Assembly (NCBI GenBank): GCA_934201705.1 | Contig: CAKPXF010000033.1 | Location: 1-18,085, forward strand | Reading direction: 5' to 3' | Length of the DNA stretch: 18,085 nt | Origin: an uncultured Bacilli bacterium | GTDB taxonomy: Bacteria; Bacillota_I; Bacilli_A; RFN20; CAG-631 | Shown: in pieces, positions 1-7,370 of the stretch | How the letters are laid out: each line of letters starts with the position of its first letter | How positions within the stretch are numbered: position 1 is the stretch's first letter | Program-made: the position numbers and the translations under genes | Notes under the pieces: model-generated | What the model was told of the DNA's origin: nothing | The model's database searches: none | Seen by the model: only the letters and a program-made list of their open reading frames with translations

Positions 1-45
1 TATTTAACTCCAAAACAATTTAAAGATCTTTATTATTCTAAATAA
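1..45 (+). CDS. IS3-family transposase (OrfB), C-terminal end only
   Basis: The first frame is open from base 1 and encodes YLTPKQFKDLYYSK before a TAA at 43-45. A short tail of the form 'L-T/S-P-x-x-F/Y' followed by the stop just before the terminal repeat is typical of the DDE integrase-type OrfB of IS3-family elements, where it follows the 'YN..R.H..L' stretch. The rest of the gene lies outside the window. The identification rests mainly on the terminal repeat that begins five bases after the stop codon. With only 14 residues visible, the family call is good but the subgroup is not. Confidence 0.55.
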   Translation, partial: YLTPKQFKDLYYSK

Positions 46-74
46 ATATTGTCTACTTTTTCTTGACTAGTACA
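1..74 (+). mobile_element. Right end of an IS3-family insertion sequence
   Basis: Bases 50-74 read, on the opposite strand, TGTACTAGTC followed by AAGAAAAAGTAGACA. This matches the general pattern of IS3/IS150-type terminal repeats: TGTA at the tip, an A-run, then GT-GAC. It sits directly after a transposase-like stop codon, as right ends of this family do. The element is cut by the window edge, so its left end and the target duplication cannot be seen. An outward-facing TTGACT at 63-68 could act as a -35 box, but no well-spaced -10 box follows. The junction with host DNA is at about 74/75, inside the 5' end of an ATPase gene. Confidence 0.7.
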
Positions 75-1302
75 TTTATATAAACGTGAAAAATATCTAG
101 AAAAAATAAGAGGCTTTTACGATGAATGTGAAATAATAAAAGTTATAACAGGTGTTAGAAGATGTGGAAAATCATCAATTATGAATATTATCATTCAAGA
201 GCTAATTAATAAAAATGTCTCTCAAGATAATATATTATATTTCAATTTAGATAAAAAGCCTTATGAAAATATTGAAACGCCAAAGGAATTAGATGACATT
301 ATTTCAAAAAATTCAAAAGCAACAGGAAAAAAATATTTATTTATTGATGAAATTCAAAATGTAAAAGGCTTTGAAAAGGTAATAAATTCCTATCGTGAAG
401 AAGGTGATTATTCCATTTTTATTACAGGATCAAATTCTTACTTATTATCAGGTGAATTAGTAACTAAGCTTACTGGAAGATATATTGAATTTAATATTCT
501 ACCTTTAACTTTTGATGAATATCTAAATTTTAAAGCATTCTTAAAAAAAGAAATATCATCTAATATAAATAACGAACTTCAAAACTATATATATGAAGGC
601 GGTTTTCCTTACGTTTGTAAATTAAACTCAATAAACGATAAAAGAAGATATGTACAAAATCTAATTAATGAAATATATGAAAAGGATATAAAAACTAGAG
701 TTAAAATTAGAAATAGATCAGTATTTGATGCATTAATGAAATATGTAATTAATAATTTTGGAGCTACAACTAGCATTCAAAATATAACAGATGATTTTTC
801 TAAATTTAACTTACCAATTAAAAGAGAAACTATTAAACGATATATTGATGCCTTAATTAGTGCTAAAATTCTAATGGAATGTGATAGATTTGATATGAAA
901 TCAAGAAAATCATTAAATGGAGAAAAAAAGTTTTATCTATCAGATTTATCATTTTATTATGCTTTAAACACTGATAATAGGATTAATTATGGACCTGTAC
1001 TTGAAAATATTGTTTATACATATGCATTTAGTAAGGATTATTCAATTAGTGTAGGAAAAATTGGAAAATTTGAATGCGACTTTATTATGAGAGATAATAA
1101 AATGAATTATGCATACGTTCAAGTAGCCTATACAATTTTAGCTAGTAAGGAAACAGAAGATAGAGAGTATCGTAGCCTTGAAAGCATTAAAGGTGATAAT
1201 TATCCAAAATATATTTTAACAAATGATTCCTTAATTCAAAAAAGAAATGGTATTATTCATGAAAACATTGTTGAATTTATAAAAAATGATAAAAATTTCT
1301 AA
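75..1302 (+). pseudogene. AAA+ ATPase with DUF4143, 5' end removed by an IS
   Basis: This is a member of the large AAA_14/DUF4143 family of ATPases common in Bacillota; their cellular role is poorly known. The in-frame codons 76-180 encode LYKREKYLEKIRGFYDECE, then a Walker A loop (GVRRCGKSS), and the frame continues without a stop into the segment that starts at ATG 181. Further on are Walker B (YLFIDEIQNV), the sensor segment (FITGSN), a winged-helix middle and a C-terminal nuclease-like DUF4143 region. Between the stop at 64-66 and ATG 181 there is no in-frame ATG, GTG or TTG. Initiation at 181 would give a 373-residue product lacking Walker A. The native start codon was evidently lost a few codons upstream, where the IS inserted. 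The remainder is intact to TAA at 1302, so the inactivation looks recent. Confidence 0.8.
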
Positions 1303-1414
1303 ATAGTTTTTTGTATCAATCTTTAGAAGAATATTTAAATAATTTATAATTAAAATTTGCAAAAGCACCCTTAAAATGGTACTTTTAGCATATTCAATAA
1401 AAAATTAAAATTTT

Positions 1415-1451
1415 GGAAAATGTAGTATATTTATAAACATTTTCCTTTTTT
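1415..1451 (+). terminator. Rho-independent terminator after the ATPase remnant
   Basis: A perfect 9-bp stem (GGAAAATGT at 1415-1423, ACATTTTCC at 1437-1445) is followed immediately by six T residues. A weaker imperfect hairpin (AAAAGCACC / GGTACTTTT, 1361-1385) lies just upstream. Nothing else is seen in this 210-base gap. Confidence 0.7.
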
Positions 1452-1464
1452 ATAGCATAAAAGT

Positions 1465-1492
1465 AAAACGTAACCACTTATTAATAGTTACG
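1465..1492 (-). terminator. Terminator of the cwlJ transcript
   Basis: On the minus strand CGTAAC (1492-1487) pairs with GTTACG (1474-1469), followed by TTTTAC. The stem is short, but its position 20 bases after the cwlJ stop and the following T-run support it. Confidence 0.5.
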
Positions 1493-1512
1493 CTTCATTA
1501 AAATTATTTATA

Positions 1513-1935
1513 CTATATATTACAGTTTTTAGAGGTACTTGCTGGACCAAAGAAGCAATGATGCTTATACTTTCCAATTAATGGACCATAAAATTTAGAT
1601 GGGCAAGGCTTATTATTACCAGGGTTTTTAAAGAACACTGCTTTTTTTGCTGGCCATTTAGTATAATAATCTAAACACTTTTTAGCCAGTCTCCTTTCAC
1701 GTACTGTAGGATAGCTTTTAAATAAACGAGTTCCAACGCCTGCAAATTGGCCTTTTTTATAAATAACCTTTGAAACTGTATTAGTACTTTTAAAAGGCTT
1801 ACATTGAGCTTTAACACGATTAACTACTACATTACCAACAAGTAACATACCAACTTCTCCTTCACCTAATGCTTCAGCTCGCATAATTCGTGCTAATAAT
1901 TCAATATCTGATTTAATATATTTTACTCTTGGCAT
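1513..1935 (-). CDS. cwlJ: CwlJ-type spore cortex cell-wall hydrolase
   Basis: This 140-residue protein belongs to the SleB/CwlJ Hydrolase_2 family. The N-terminal core IELLARIMRAEALGEGEVGMLLVGNVVVNR carries the conserved glutamate (E21) proposed as catalytic. The middle WPAKK and the end KHHCFFGP also match CwlJ. There is no signal peptide, transmembrane segment or peptidoglycan-binding domain. That fits CwlJ (about 140 residues, made in the mother cell and placed in the coat/cortex) rather than SleB, which is exported with an N-terminal binding domain. CwlJ cleaves cortex peptidoglycan during germination, and in Bacillus it needs GerQ, which is not in this window. Only a weak GGTGAT precedes the ATG. 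It is the last gene of the minus-strand run from deoD, 43 bases after the TrmH-like gene. A vegetative role for the homologue cannot be excluded. Confidence 0.8.
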   Translation of the reverse strand: MPRVKYIKSDIELLARIMRAEALGEGEVGMLLVGNVVVNRVKAQCKPFKSTNTVSKVIYKKGQFAGVGTRLFKSYPTVRERRLAKKCLDYYTKWPAKKAVFFKNPGNNKPCPSKFYGPLIGKYKHHCFFGPASTSKNCNI

Positions 1936-1978
1936 TATATCACCATTACATAATATGAATAAAGCGTATTACATCATG

Positions 1979-2647
1979 TCATTTTTTATAAAAAGAATAT
2001 AGAACAATATTAACAATATTATCTAATGATAAATCTTTATCAAAAACTATTTTTTCATAGTCTAACTCTTTATCATAATTAAACAATAAGGAAAAATTAT
2101 CATTTTTATAGCTAGTAGCATTATTACCTTTATTAGCAATTTGATAAATATGTTGATTTTTAAACATATTTAAATAATCAGCTAAAGAATTAAAGCACAT
2201 AATGTTACATTGAAAAAAAGCGCCCATAGTTGAACGAATTAAATGATAATTAAAAATGTCGACATTGCAATTAATTAAAGCTAAATCAGAAACATCAAAG
2301 CCACGCATTGAACGAATAATCGTACCAATACAACCAACATCATTTACATTATTTAATAATAAATGTTTATTAGTTTTTAAAGTGCTAGTATATTTTTTAA
2401 ATACTCCTATAACAAATATATTTTTTTTATCTCTTATTTTATCAATTATTTTTAAATCAATAATTAAAGGAATATTATTAACTAAGCAAATATCTTTAAT
2501 CTTATTAAAAGCCTCATTATTTACAAATGAAGGATCAATTAAAATAGCTAATACCATATTAAGCTTATTATTTAATAGTTCAATAGTGCCAAAAGCTCCA
2601 AAAACATATGAATAAGATAAAGCTTCATCATATTTTAAATATTCCAT
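1979..2647 (-). CDS. TrmH/SpoU-like RNA methyltransferase with degenerate SAM loop
   Basis: The 222-residue protein resembles SpoU (TrmH) RNA ribose methyltransferases. Motif 1 is recognisable as NNVNDVGCIGTIIRSMRGF (residues 99-117) and motif 2 as IRSTMGAFFQ (137-146). Motif 3 of the family (phi-GNE-G-G-phi), which forms part of the SAM-binding knot, should fall after FSLLF at 185-189, but the sequence continues NYDKELDYEK. The final SLDNIVNIVLYSFY (207-220) corresponds to the usual S-L-N-V-A helix. The N-terminal part (YSYVFGAFGTIELL) resembles the substrate-binding half of a Bacillota TrmH subfamily. I infer that the fold is kept but SAM binding or catalysis may be altered or lost. It starts 3 bases after the NERD gene stop with no visible Shine-Dalgarno, suggesting translational coupling. 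Confidence 0.65.
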   Translation of the reverse strand: MEYLKYDEALSYSYVFGAFGTIELLNNKLNMVLAILIDPSFVNNEAFNKIKDICLVNNIPLIIDLKIIDKIRDKKNIFVIGVFKKYTSTLKTNKHLLLNNVNDVGCIGTIIRSMRGFDVSDLALINCNVDIFNYHLIRSTMGAFFQCNIMCFNSLADYLNMFKNQHIYQIANKGNNATSYKNDNFSLLFNYDKELDYEKIVFDKDLSLDNIVNIVLYSFYKK

Positions 2648-2650
2648 ATT

Positions 2651-3298
2651 TTATTTATTTTTCTTTTTATATTTTTTAATTAGCTTTTCAGCCTCTAAGC
2701 CTTCATTATAAAAAGCCTTACAATATCTTTCTATTTCTTTAGGATCAATAATATCATCATTTGATTTATTTTCAAATTCCATAATTCTTTTAATGGCATC
2801 ATTTTCAGAAAAAACCAATTGATTTATATCATTTACTTCGTTTTTGAATGTGCAGGTTTTAGCTAAAATAGCAACACTTTTCAAGTCATTAAATTCTAAT
2901 CCTGCTACTTCATTAACTAAATAGCTAATTACCTTATCATTAAAAATAAATGGATTATCAATTAATGCTAACTTATTATGGAAAATAACACGCCATTTTT
3001 GATCCTGCATTGATATTTTTACTTCTCCAACTTGTTTAATTTCTTTAACAATATATATATATTTATTACCAAAAATGATAGTATCAATATATTTATATTT
3101 GTTATCTCCCATTGGTAGCCAAATATCATTTAAAATCAATAAGTCATTAGCCTTACATTCCTTATATAGCTTTTTTTGAATTCTTTTTTTACCAGTTATA
3201 GCCACAACAAAAATTGTTATTTGCCTATAAAAGCAAATACAAAAAGCGACTATAATTAATATTAAAACAACTAAAGGAATGATTATCTTTAAAGGCAT
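2651..3298 (-). CDS. Membrane-anchored NERD-domain protein
   Basis: Residues 5-23 form one hydrophobic helix (IIPLVVLILIIVAFCICF), a single N-terminal membrane anchor. Residues 45-105 fit the NERD (nuclease-related) domain: a charged helix, LILNDIWLPMG, YIDTIIFGNKYIYIVKEIKQVGEV and a terminal KWRV. The pattern 'I-D-x-I-I-F...I-x-x-x-K' resembles the restriction-endonuclease-like core (D72, K85), but the usual 'E-x-K' acidic residue is replaced by V-K. Nuclease activity is therefore doubtful. The C-terminal 100 residues are helical and lysine-rich, ending in KKYKKKNK. The gene begins one base after the deoD stop and ends three bases before the TrmH-like gene, so all three are probably co-transcribed. 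No role is established for this family. Confidence 0.65.
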   Translation of the reverse strand: MPLKIIIPLVVLILIIVAFCICFYRQITIFVVAITGKKRIQKKLYKECKANDLLILNDIWLPMGDNKYKYIDTIIFGNKYIYIVKEIKQVGEVKISMQDQKWRVIFHNKLALIDNPFIFNDKVISYLVNEVAGLEFNDLKSVAILAKTCTFKNEVNDINQLVFSENDAIKRIMEFENKSNDDIIDPKEIERYCKAFYNEGLEAEKLIKKYKKKNK

Positions 3299-3299
3299 A

Positions 3300-4019
3300 C
3301 TAAATTAAATCTAAGGCAATTTCCATCATTTGTGTAAAAGAATTTTGTCTTTCTTCAGCTGTTGTTTCCTTATGTGATGTAAATGAATCAGAAACAGTTA
3401 AAATAGTTAAGGCTTTCTTATGTAAATAAGCAGCATTACAATATAAAGCATAGCTTTCCATTTCAACACCTAAAACACCCATTGATTGCCATTTTTTCCA
3501 AGCTTCACTATCAGCACCATAGAAGATATCACTAGACATAATATTGCCAACATGGTAACGAGCATTATGCTTTTTAGATGCTTCCACTGCCTTTTCAAGC
3601 AAATCGTATGAAGCAAGAGCTGAAAATGTACCATTTAAATTATATTGCTTAGCAAAGTTTGAATCAGTACAGCTCCCTTGACAAATAATAATATCATATA
3701 GATCAATATCCTCTTGATATGAGCCACAAGAGCCAATTCTAATAATATTTTCAACACCATAGAATTTGAATAACTCATATGAGTAAATACCAATTGAAGG
3801 CATTCCCATTCCAGAACCCATAACTGTTACTTCCTTACCTTTATATGTTCCAGTATAGCCTAGCATATTTCTAACGCCATTTACTTGCCTTACATCACTT
3901 AAAAAGTGTTCTGCAATATATTTTGCTCTTAAAGGATCACCTGGCATTAAAACTGTCTTTGCAAAATCTCCAATTTTTCCTTGATTATGTGGTGTACCAT
4001 TAAATTTTTTTTCTTCCAT
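3300..4019 (-). CDS. deoD: Purine nucleoside phosphorylase, DeoD type
   Basis: This cytosolic enzyme phosphorolyses purine (deoxy)nucleosides to base plus (deoxy)ribose-1-phosphate in nucleoside salvage. The 239-residue length is normal for the hexameric DeoD class. Visible motifs are PGDPLRAKYIAE (26-37, phosphate loop), MLGYTG (52-57), MGSGMGMPS (67-75), IRIGSCGS (93-100), VEMES (185-189, ribose contacts) and TVSDS (208-212) with the base-protonating aspartate D211. A GGAGG sits about nine bases before the ATG. It is the first gene of a minus-strand run that continues through NERD, TrmH-like and cwlJ genes, and it diverges from the orphan gene at 4159. The product is complete, with no missing key residue. 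Confidence 0.95.
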   Translation of the reverse strand: MEEKKFNGTPHNQGKIGDFAKTVLMPGDPLRAKYIAEHFLSDVRQVNGVRNMLGYTGTYKGKEVTVMGSGMGMPSIGIYSYELFKFYGVENIIRIGSCGSYQEDIDLYDIIICQGSCTDSNFAKQYNLNGTFSALASYDLLEKAVEASKKHNARYHVGNIMSSDIFYGADSEAWKKWQSMGVLGVEMESYALYCNAAYLHKKALTILTVSDSFTSHKETTAEERQNSFTQMMEIALDLI

Positions 4020-4046
4020 GAATTAAATCCTCCGTTATCTATATTA

Positions 4047-4076
4047 ATTATACTAATTTATTAATTAATAAAGCAA
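4047..4076 (-). promoter_or_regulatory. Probable promoter of the deoD run
   Basis: On the minus strand TTGCTT (4076-4071) and TATAAT (4052-4047) are 18 bases apart, about 20 bases upstream of the GGAGG of deoD. This is a good vegetative sigma-A match. It is read by eye only. Confidence 0.5.
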
Positions 4077-4158
4077 TGAAAATAAATATGATTTTATGCC
4101 CTAATTTGACCTAATTCGACACTAGTAATGCTTATACTTAAAAAAGGAGGCAATTTTT

Positions 4159-4614
4159 ATGTTAACAAATAAAGAATATGATGCTTTACAAAGCTTAGTT
4201 ATTAAGAAATTCAAGAAAAATAGTGGTGAATCCTTTAGTAATATGCTAAATGATTTAGATGAATTAGATGAGGTTAGCTATTTATGTAGTATTAATGAAA
4301 CGACCTATAGTTCCTTACTTTATCAAGTAAAATATTTAAAGGGTGTATACGGCAATCAATTAAAGGAAGTAATTACGGCTTATTTTAATGTTATATTTCC
4401 TGATTTTTCTTATAAAAATGATTTAAATACTATGATTAATGGTCCATATGCCTTAAAGCTATGGCTGCTTAGATATTTATGCCTTAATTCTTTAAACATA
4501 CCATTAAATGAATTGATAACATCTTCTTTAAAGGAAGAAAACATAACTAAAAAATATCAAGAAATTGATGAAATATTATTTAATAATTATATTAAAGCAA
4601 AGGTTAATAATTAA
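4159..4614 (+). CDS. Hypothetical helical protein, 151 aa
   Basis: I do not recognise this protein. It is rich in leucine, asparagine, lysine and tyrosine and appears all-helical. There is no signal peptide or convincing membrane helix, although ALKLWLLRYLCLNSL (residues 97-111) is hydrophobic and probably a buried helix. A strong AAAAGGAGG lies seven to eight bases before the ATG, so it is very likely translated. It stands alone on the plus strand between the divergent deoD run and the minus-strand radical SAM operon. An IS3-type terminal repeat lies 66 bases after its stop. An imperfect 10-base tandem repeat (CTAATTTGAC, CTAATTCGAC at 4101-4120) lies upstream. No clear promoter pair was found. 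Confidence 0.6.
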   Translation: MLTNKEYDALQSLVIKKFKKNSGESFSNMLNDLDELDEVSYLCSINETTYSSLLYQVKYLKGVYGNQLKEVITAYFNVIFPDFSYKNDLNTMINGPYALKLWLLRYLCLNSLNIPLNELITSSLKEENITKKYQEIDEILFNNYIKAKVNN

Positions 4615-4661
4615 AAAGAAAAGGACTATCGCCTATAGAGTATAGACAACAGTCCTTCTTT
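4615..4661 (+). terminator. Terminator after the 151-aa gene
   Basis: AAGGACT (4621-4627) pairs with AGTCCTT (4651-4657), flanked by A-rich and CTTTC arms that extend the stem with a bulge. A second small stem inside the loop (CTATA 4633-4637, TATAG 4641-4645) gives a cruciform-like shape. The hairpin may instead be the 3' terminator of a vanished IS, since an IS3-type terminal repeat follows at 4681. Confidence 0.5.
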
Positions 4662-4680
4662 CAAGCACAATAATTATATT

Positions 4681-4705
4681 AGTCCAACTTTTTCAGTGCA
4701 CTACA
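4681..4705 (+). repeat. Solitary IS3-type terminal inverted repeat
   Basis: On the minus strand these 25 bases read TGTAGTGCACTG then AAAAAGTTGGACT. This fits the IS150/IS3-group tip pattern TGTA-TGCAC--AAAAAGTTGGAC. It has the orientation of a right end, like the repeat at 50-74, but there is no transposase gene beside it. It is probably the scar of a decayed element. Confidence 0.5.
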
Positions 4706-4727
4706 GAATTGTCTTTTTTTTAGAAAA

Positions 4728-4751
4728 AGAAAAAGTACCATGTGGTACTTT
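4728..4751 (-). terminator. Terminator of the five-gene operon
   Basis: AAAGTACCA (4751-4743) and its complement (4740-4732) form a near-perfect palindrome that includes the stop codon of the radical SAM gene. On the minus strand it is followed by TTTTCTTTTTC, a clear intrinsic terminator. Confidence 0.75.
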
Positions 4752-5682
4752 ACTTATATAAATCTCCTTGAAACATTGAATCATTTCGCATTTTAATATC
4801 AATTTTATCAACGACACTTAATTTATTTAAAACCCAAATAGGAGCAATTAAATCACTACTTTTACTATCTGCCCCAATTCGATGAATTATAACATCATCC
4901 TTTAAATAATAAAGCTGAGATGTAACAACTTCTATAAATTCTTCTTCACTTTGTAGTGTAAACTCATTATTTAAATACATTTTAGCTAATGTAGTATTAG
5001 AAATAACATTTAAAATATGAATTTTTAATCCTTGAATTTTTAATTTGTTCAATTTTTTTATAGTGTTTATTTGATCTTCTTTGCTTTCAAATGGAAGGCC
5101 ATCAATAATATGAACAATAACATCAATGTTAGCTTTATTTAAAAGCCTTACAGCCTTTTTAAAATCATTAAAGGTATAGCAAAGATTCATAAGCTTCATT
5201 GTTTTTAAATTAGCGCTTTGTAAGCCTAGTTCTACCCAAAATTCCTTAAAATGCTTTTTTAATTCTTTTAAATAATTAACTATTTCTTCATTTATACAAT
5301 CACATCTTGTAGCAATTGAAAGACCAATGACATCCTTTTTGTTAATAAACTGCTCAAAGGTGCTTTTTAATTTATCTATACTTCCATAAGTATTACTATA
5401 GGCTTGAAAATAAGCAATTTTATAGGCATCTTCCCATTTATTTTTTATAACTTCACTTACTTTATCAAATTGTACTAATAAAGAATCATTTACCTTACCA
5501 GCAAAATCACCACTTCCAAGTGCTGAGCAAAAAGCGCAGCCCTTAGTTGATTTTCTTCCGTCTCTATTAGGACAAGTAAAAGAAGCATTTAAGGGAACCT
5601 TAAATACTTTCTTTTTATATTTATTTTTTAAATAATAATCAAGCGTATGATAATGCTTGTTAGTATAATAATATTCAAACAT
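4750..5682 (-). CDS. Radical SAM protein, YtqA/YhcC (TIGR01212) family
   Basis: The 310-residue protein matches the TIGR01212 radical SAM family. It has FKVPLNASFTCPNRDG, then a cluster motif C37-x11-C49-x2-C52 (TCPNRDG...GCAFC), followed by GSGDFAG, YFQAYSNTYG, ATRCDC, ELGLQS and HIIDGLPFE. These motifs build the [4Fe-4S]/SAM barrel. In Bacillus subtilis the YtqA homologue (MnmL) has been implicated in forming mnm5-type wobble uridine in tRNA. Family membership is clear, but the exact reaction here is inferred. Its usual partner methyltransferase YtqB (MnmM) is not in the window. The gene starts two bases after the phosphoglucomutase stop and is the last gene of the operon. The stop codon is part of the terminator hairpin. 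Confidence 0.85.
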   Translation of the reverse strand: MFEYYYTNKHYHTLDYYLKNKYKKKVFKVPLNASFTCPNRDGRKSTKGCAFCSALGSGDFAGKVNDSLLVQFDKVSEVIKNKWEDAYKIAYFQAYSNTYGSIDKLKSTFEQFINKKDVIGLSIATRCDCINEEIVNYLKELKKHFKEFWVELGLQSANLKTMKLMNLCYTFNDFKKAVRLLNKANIDVIVHIIDGLPFESKEDQINTIKKLNKLKIQGLKIHILNVISNTTLAKMYLNNEFTLQSEEEFIEVVTSQLYYLKDDVIIHRIGADSKSSDLIAPIWVLNKLSVVDKIDIKMRNDSMFQGDLYK

Positions 5683-5684
5683 AA

Positions 5685-7370
5685 TTAATCAACTAATGAT
5701 AAGAAAAACTCCTTAACCTTGTCATGTCTTTTTAAAGCTAGATCATTAGTTTTACCCATAAGTGAAAAATAGAATTTTACCTTAGGCTCAGTACCTGATG
5801 GACGAACAGCAACAAATGATCCATCATCTAATATATAACGTAAAACATTTGATTTTTCAAAGCCAACTAATGGTGATGATACTCCATCACATTCCTTAGT
5901 TAATGTTAAGTAATCCTCATGTATTTTAACCTTTTCATCAGCAATAGTTAATAGCTTACTATTACGAAGCTTATTCATTAAATTACTAATACGTATTGCT
6001 CCATCTTGACCTTTAGCATAATATGAAAGTTGGCTTTCCGCATAATAGCCTAGTTTTTCTTCAATTTCTTGATATACATCTAAAATAGTTTTTCCTAAAT
6101 GCTTATAATATGATGCCATTTCAGCTATCATCATAGCCGATTGAACGCCGTCCTTGTCACGTACCTCTTTATTAATTAAATAGCCATATGATTCCTCATA
6201 GCCAATTTCAAATTCGCTATCCTTAGCTTTTGCAATTTTATCGCCAATATATTTAAAGCCTGTTAGTGTTTGCTCACATCTAACATTATATAAGCTTGCA
6301 ACCTTAGCACCTAAAGGAGATGAAACGATTGTATTATAAATAACACCATTATTACCTAAAATACCCTGTTTCTTTCTTAAAGATAATAAGTATTCAATTA
6401 AAACTGCTCCAGTTTGGTTACCGCTCATATAAACAGGTTTCTTATCCTTATCAAATAAAACTATTCCAATTCTATCGCAATCTGGATCATTACTAATTAC
6501 TAAATCAGCGTTATTAGCAAGTGCATATTTAATAGCTAATTCATAAGCCGACTTATCTTCAGGATTTGGGCATTTTGTGTTTATAAAATCTCCATTTGGG
6601 AAGCATTGCTCTTTAACTTCAATAACCTTGTAGCCTTCTTCCTTTAAAACTGTTGTAACTGGTACATAACCCGTTCCATGCTGAGGCGTATATACAATTA
6701 AGATATTATCCTTTTTCATATCCTTATTTAATGATGTAGATTCAACCATATCATAATAAGCTCTATCTACGCTTTCATCTAAAGTTATTAATAGGCTATC
6801 ATTACCTTCAAATACTAAATCAACAGCATTACCAATACTTTCAATTTCTTGCATTACCTTATTTGATTGCTCAACAATTAACTGATTACCAAGTGAATTA
6901 TAAATTTTATAGCCATTATATTCCTTTGGATTATGAGAAGCAGTAATATTAATGCCACCACTCGCCTTTAAATATCTAACAGTAAATGAAAGCTCTGGTG
7001 TTGTTCTTAATGAGGAAAAAACATAAACCTTAATACCTAAAGATGTTAAAACATCCGCTACAGCTTTTTGGAATTCATCATGATTATTTCTATTATCATG
7101 AGCTATAACTACGCCTCTTTCTTTAGCATTTGGTTCATTTTTTAATAAATATCTAGCAAAGCCTAGTGTTGCTTTTTGTAAAACAACACTATTCATTCTA
7201 TTAGTTCCAACTCCCATTATACCTCTTAAGCCACCTGTTCCAAAAGCTAAATCAGTATAAAAAGCATCTTGTAATTCCTTATCGCTTAAGCTATTTAGCT
7301 CTTCCTTTAGCTTTAAGCTTAAATTTTTTGAATTTTTCCATTCCTCTACCTTTTTTAAATAATCATTCAT
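5685..7370 (-). CDS. pgcA: Phosphoglucomutase / phosphomannomutase
   Basis: This alpha-D-phosphohexomutase interconverts glucose-6-phosphate and glucose-1-phosphate, feeding cell-wall and glycolipid sugar synthesis. All four family loops are present: TASHNP with the phosphoserine S145 (143-148), the metal site DPDCDR (295-300), the sugar-specificity loop GYEESYG (390-396) and the phosphate-binding RPSGTEPK (523-530). The length of 561 residues fits the longer Bacillota PgcA (YhxB) type. The ATG lies inside the 3' end of the preceding pseudouridine synthase gene (8-base overlap, different frame) with AAGGGAG eight bases upstream, so expression is coupled. The downstream radical SAM gene follows after two bases. 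Nothing is missing. Whether glucose or mannose phosphate is preferred cannot be read from sequence; the GEESYG-like loop favours glucose. Confidence 0.93.
   Translation of the reverse strand: MNDYLKKVEEWKNSKNLSLKLKEELNSLSDKELQDAFYTDLAFGTGGLRGIMGVGTNRMNSVVLQKATLGFARYLLKNEPNAKERGVVIAHDNRNNHDEFQKAVADVLTSLGIKVYVFSSLRTTPELSFTVRYLKASGGINITASHNPKEYNGYKIYNSLGNQLIVEQSNKVMQEIESIGNAVDLVFEGNDSLLITLDESVDRAYYDMVESTSLNKDMKKDNILIVYTPQHGTGYVPVTTVLKEEGYKVIEVKEQCFPNGDFINTKCPNPEDKSAYELAIKYALANNADLVISNDPDCDRIGIVLFDKDKKPVYMSGNQTGAVLIEYLLSLRKKQGILGNNGVIYNTIVSSPLGAKVASLYNVRCEQTLTGFKYIGDKIAKAKDSEFEIGYEESYGYLINKEVRDKDGVQSAMMIAEMASYYKHLGKTILDVYQEIEEKLGYYAESQLSYYAKGQDGAIRISNLMNKLRNSKLLTIADEKVKIHEDYLTLTKECDGVSSPLVGFEKSNVLRYILDDGSFVAVRPSGTEPKVKFYFSLMGKTNDLALKRHDKVKEFFLSLVD

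Noticed and set aside
1943..1975. Possible sporulation sigma-E type promoter before cwlJ (CATATTAT at 1957-1950)
   Set aside because: The -10-like box fits, but the -35 region is poor and the start would fall at the ribosome site, leaving almost no leader.
2256..2615. 119-codon open frame on the plus strand
   Set aside because: It lies wholly opposite the TrmH-like gene, has no ribosome site and encodes no recognisable domain; the minus-strand gene explains it.
7363..7365. TGA as a possible tryptophan codon (Mycoplasma-type code)
   Set aside because: TGA occurs here exactly at the expected end of the pseudouridine synthase, and tryptophans throughout are TGG, so the standard code applies.
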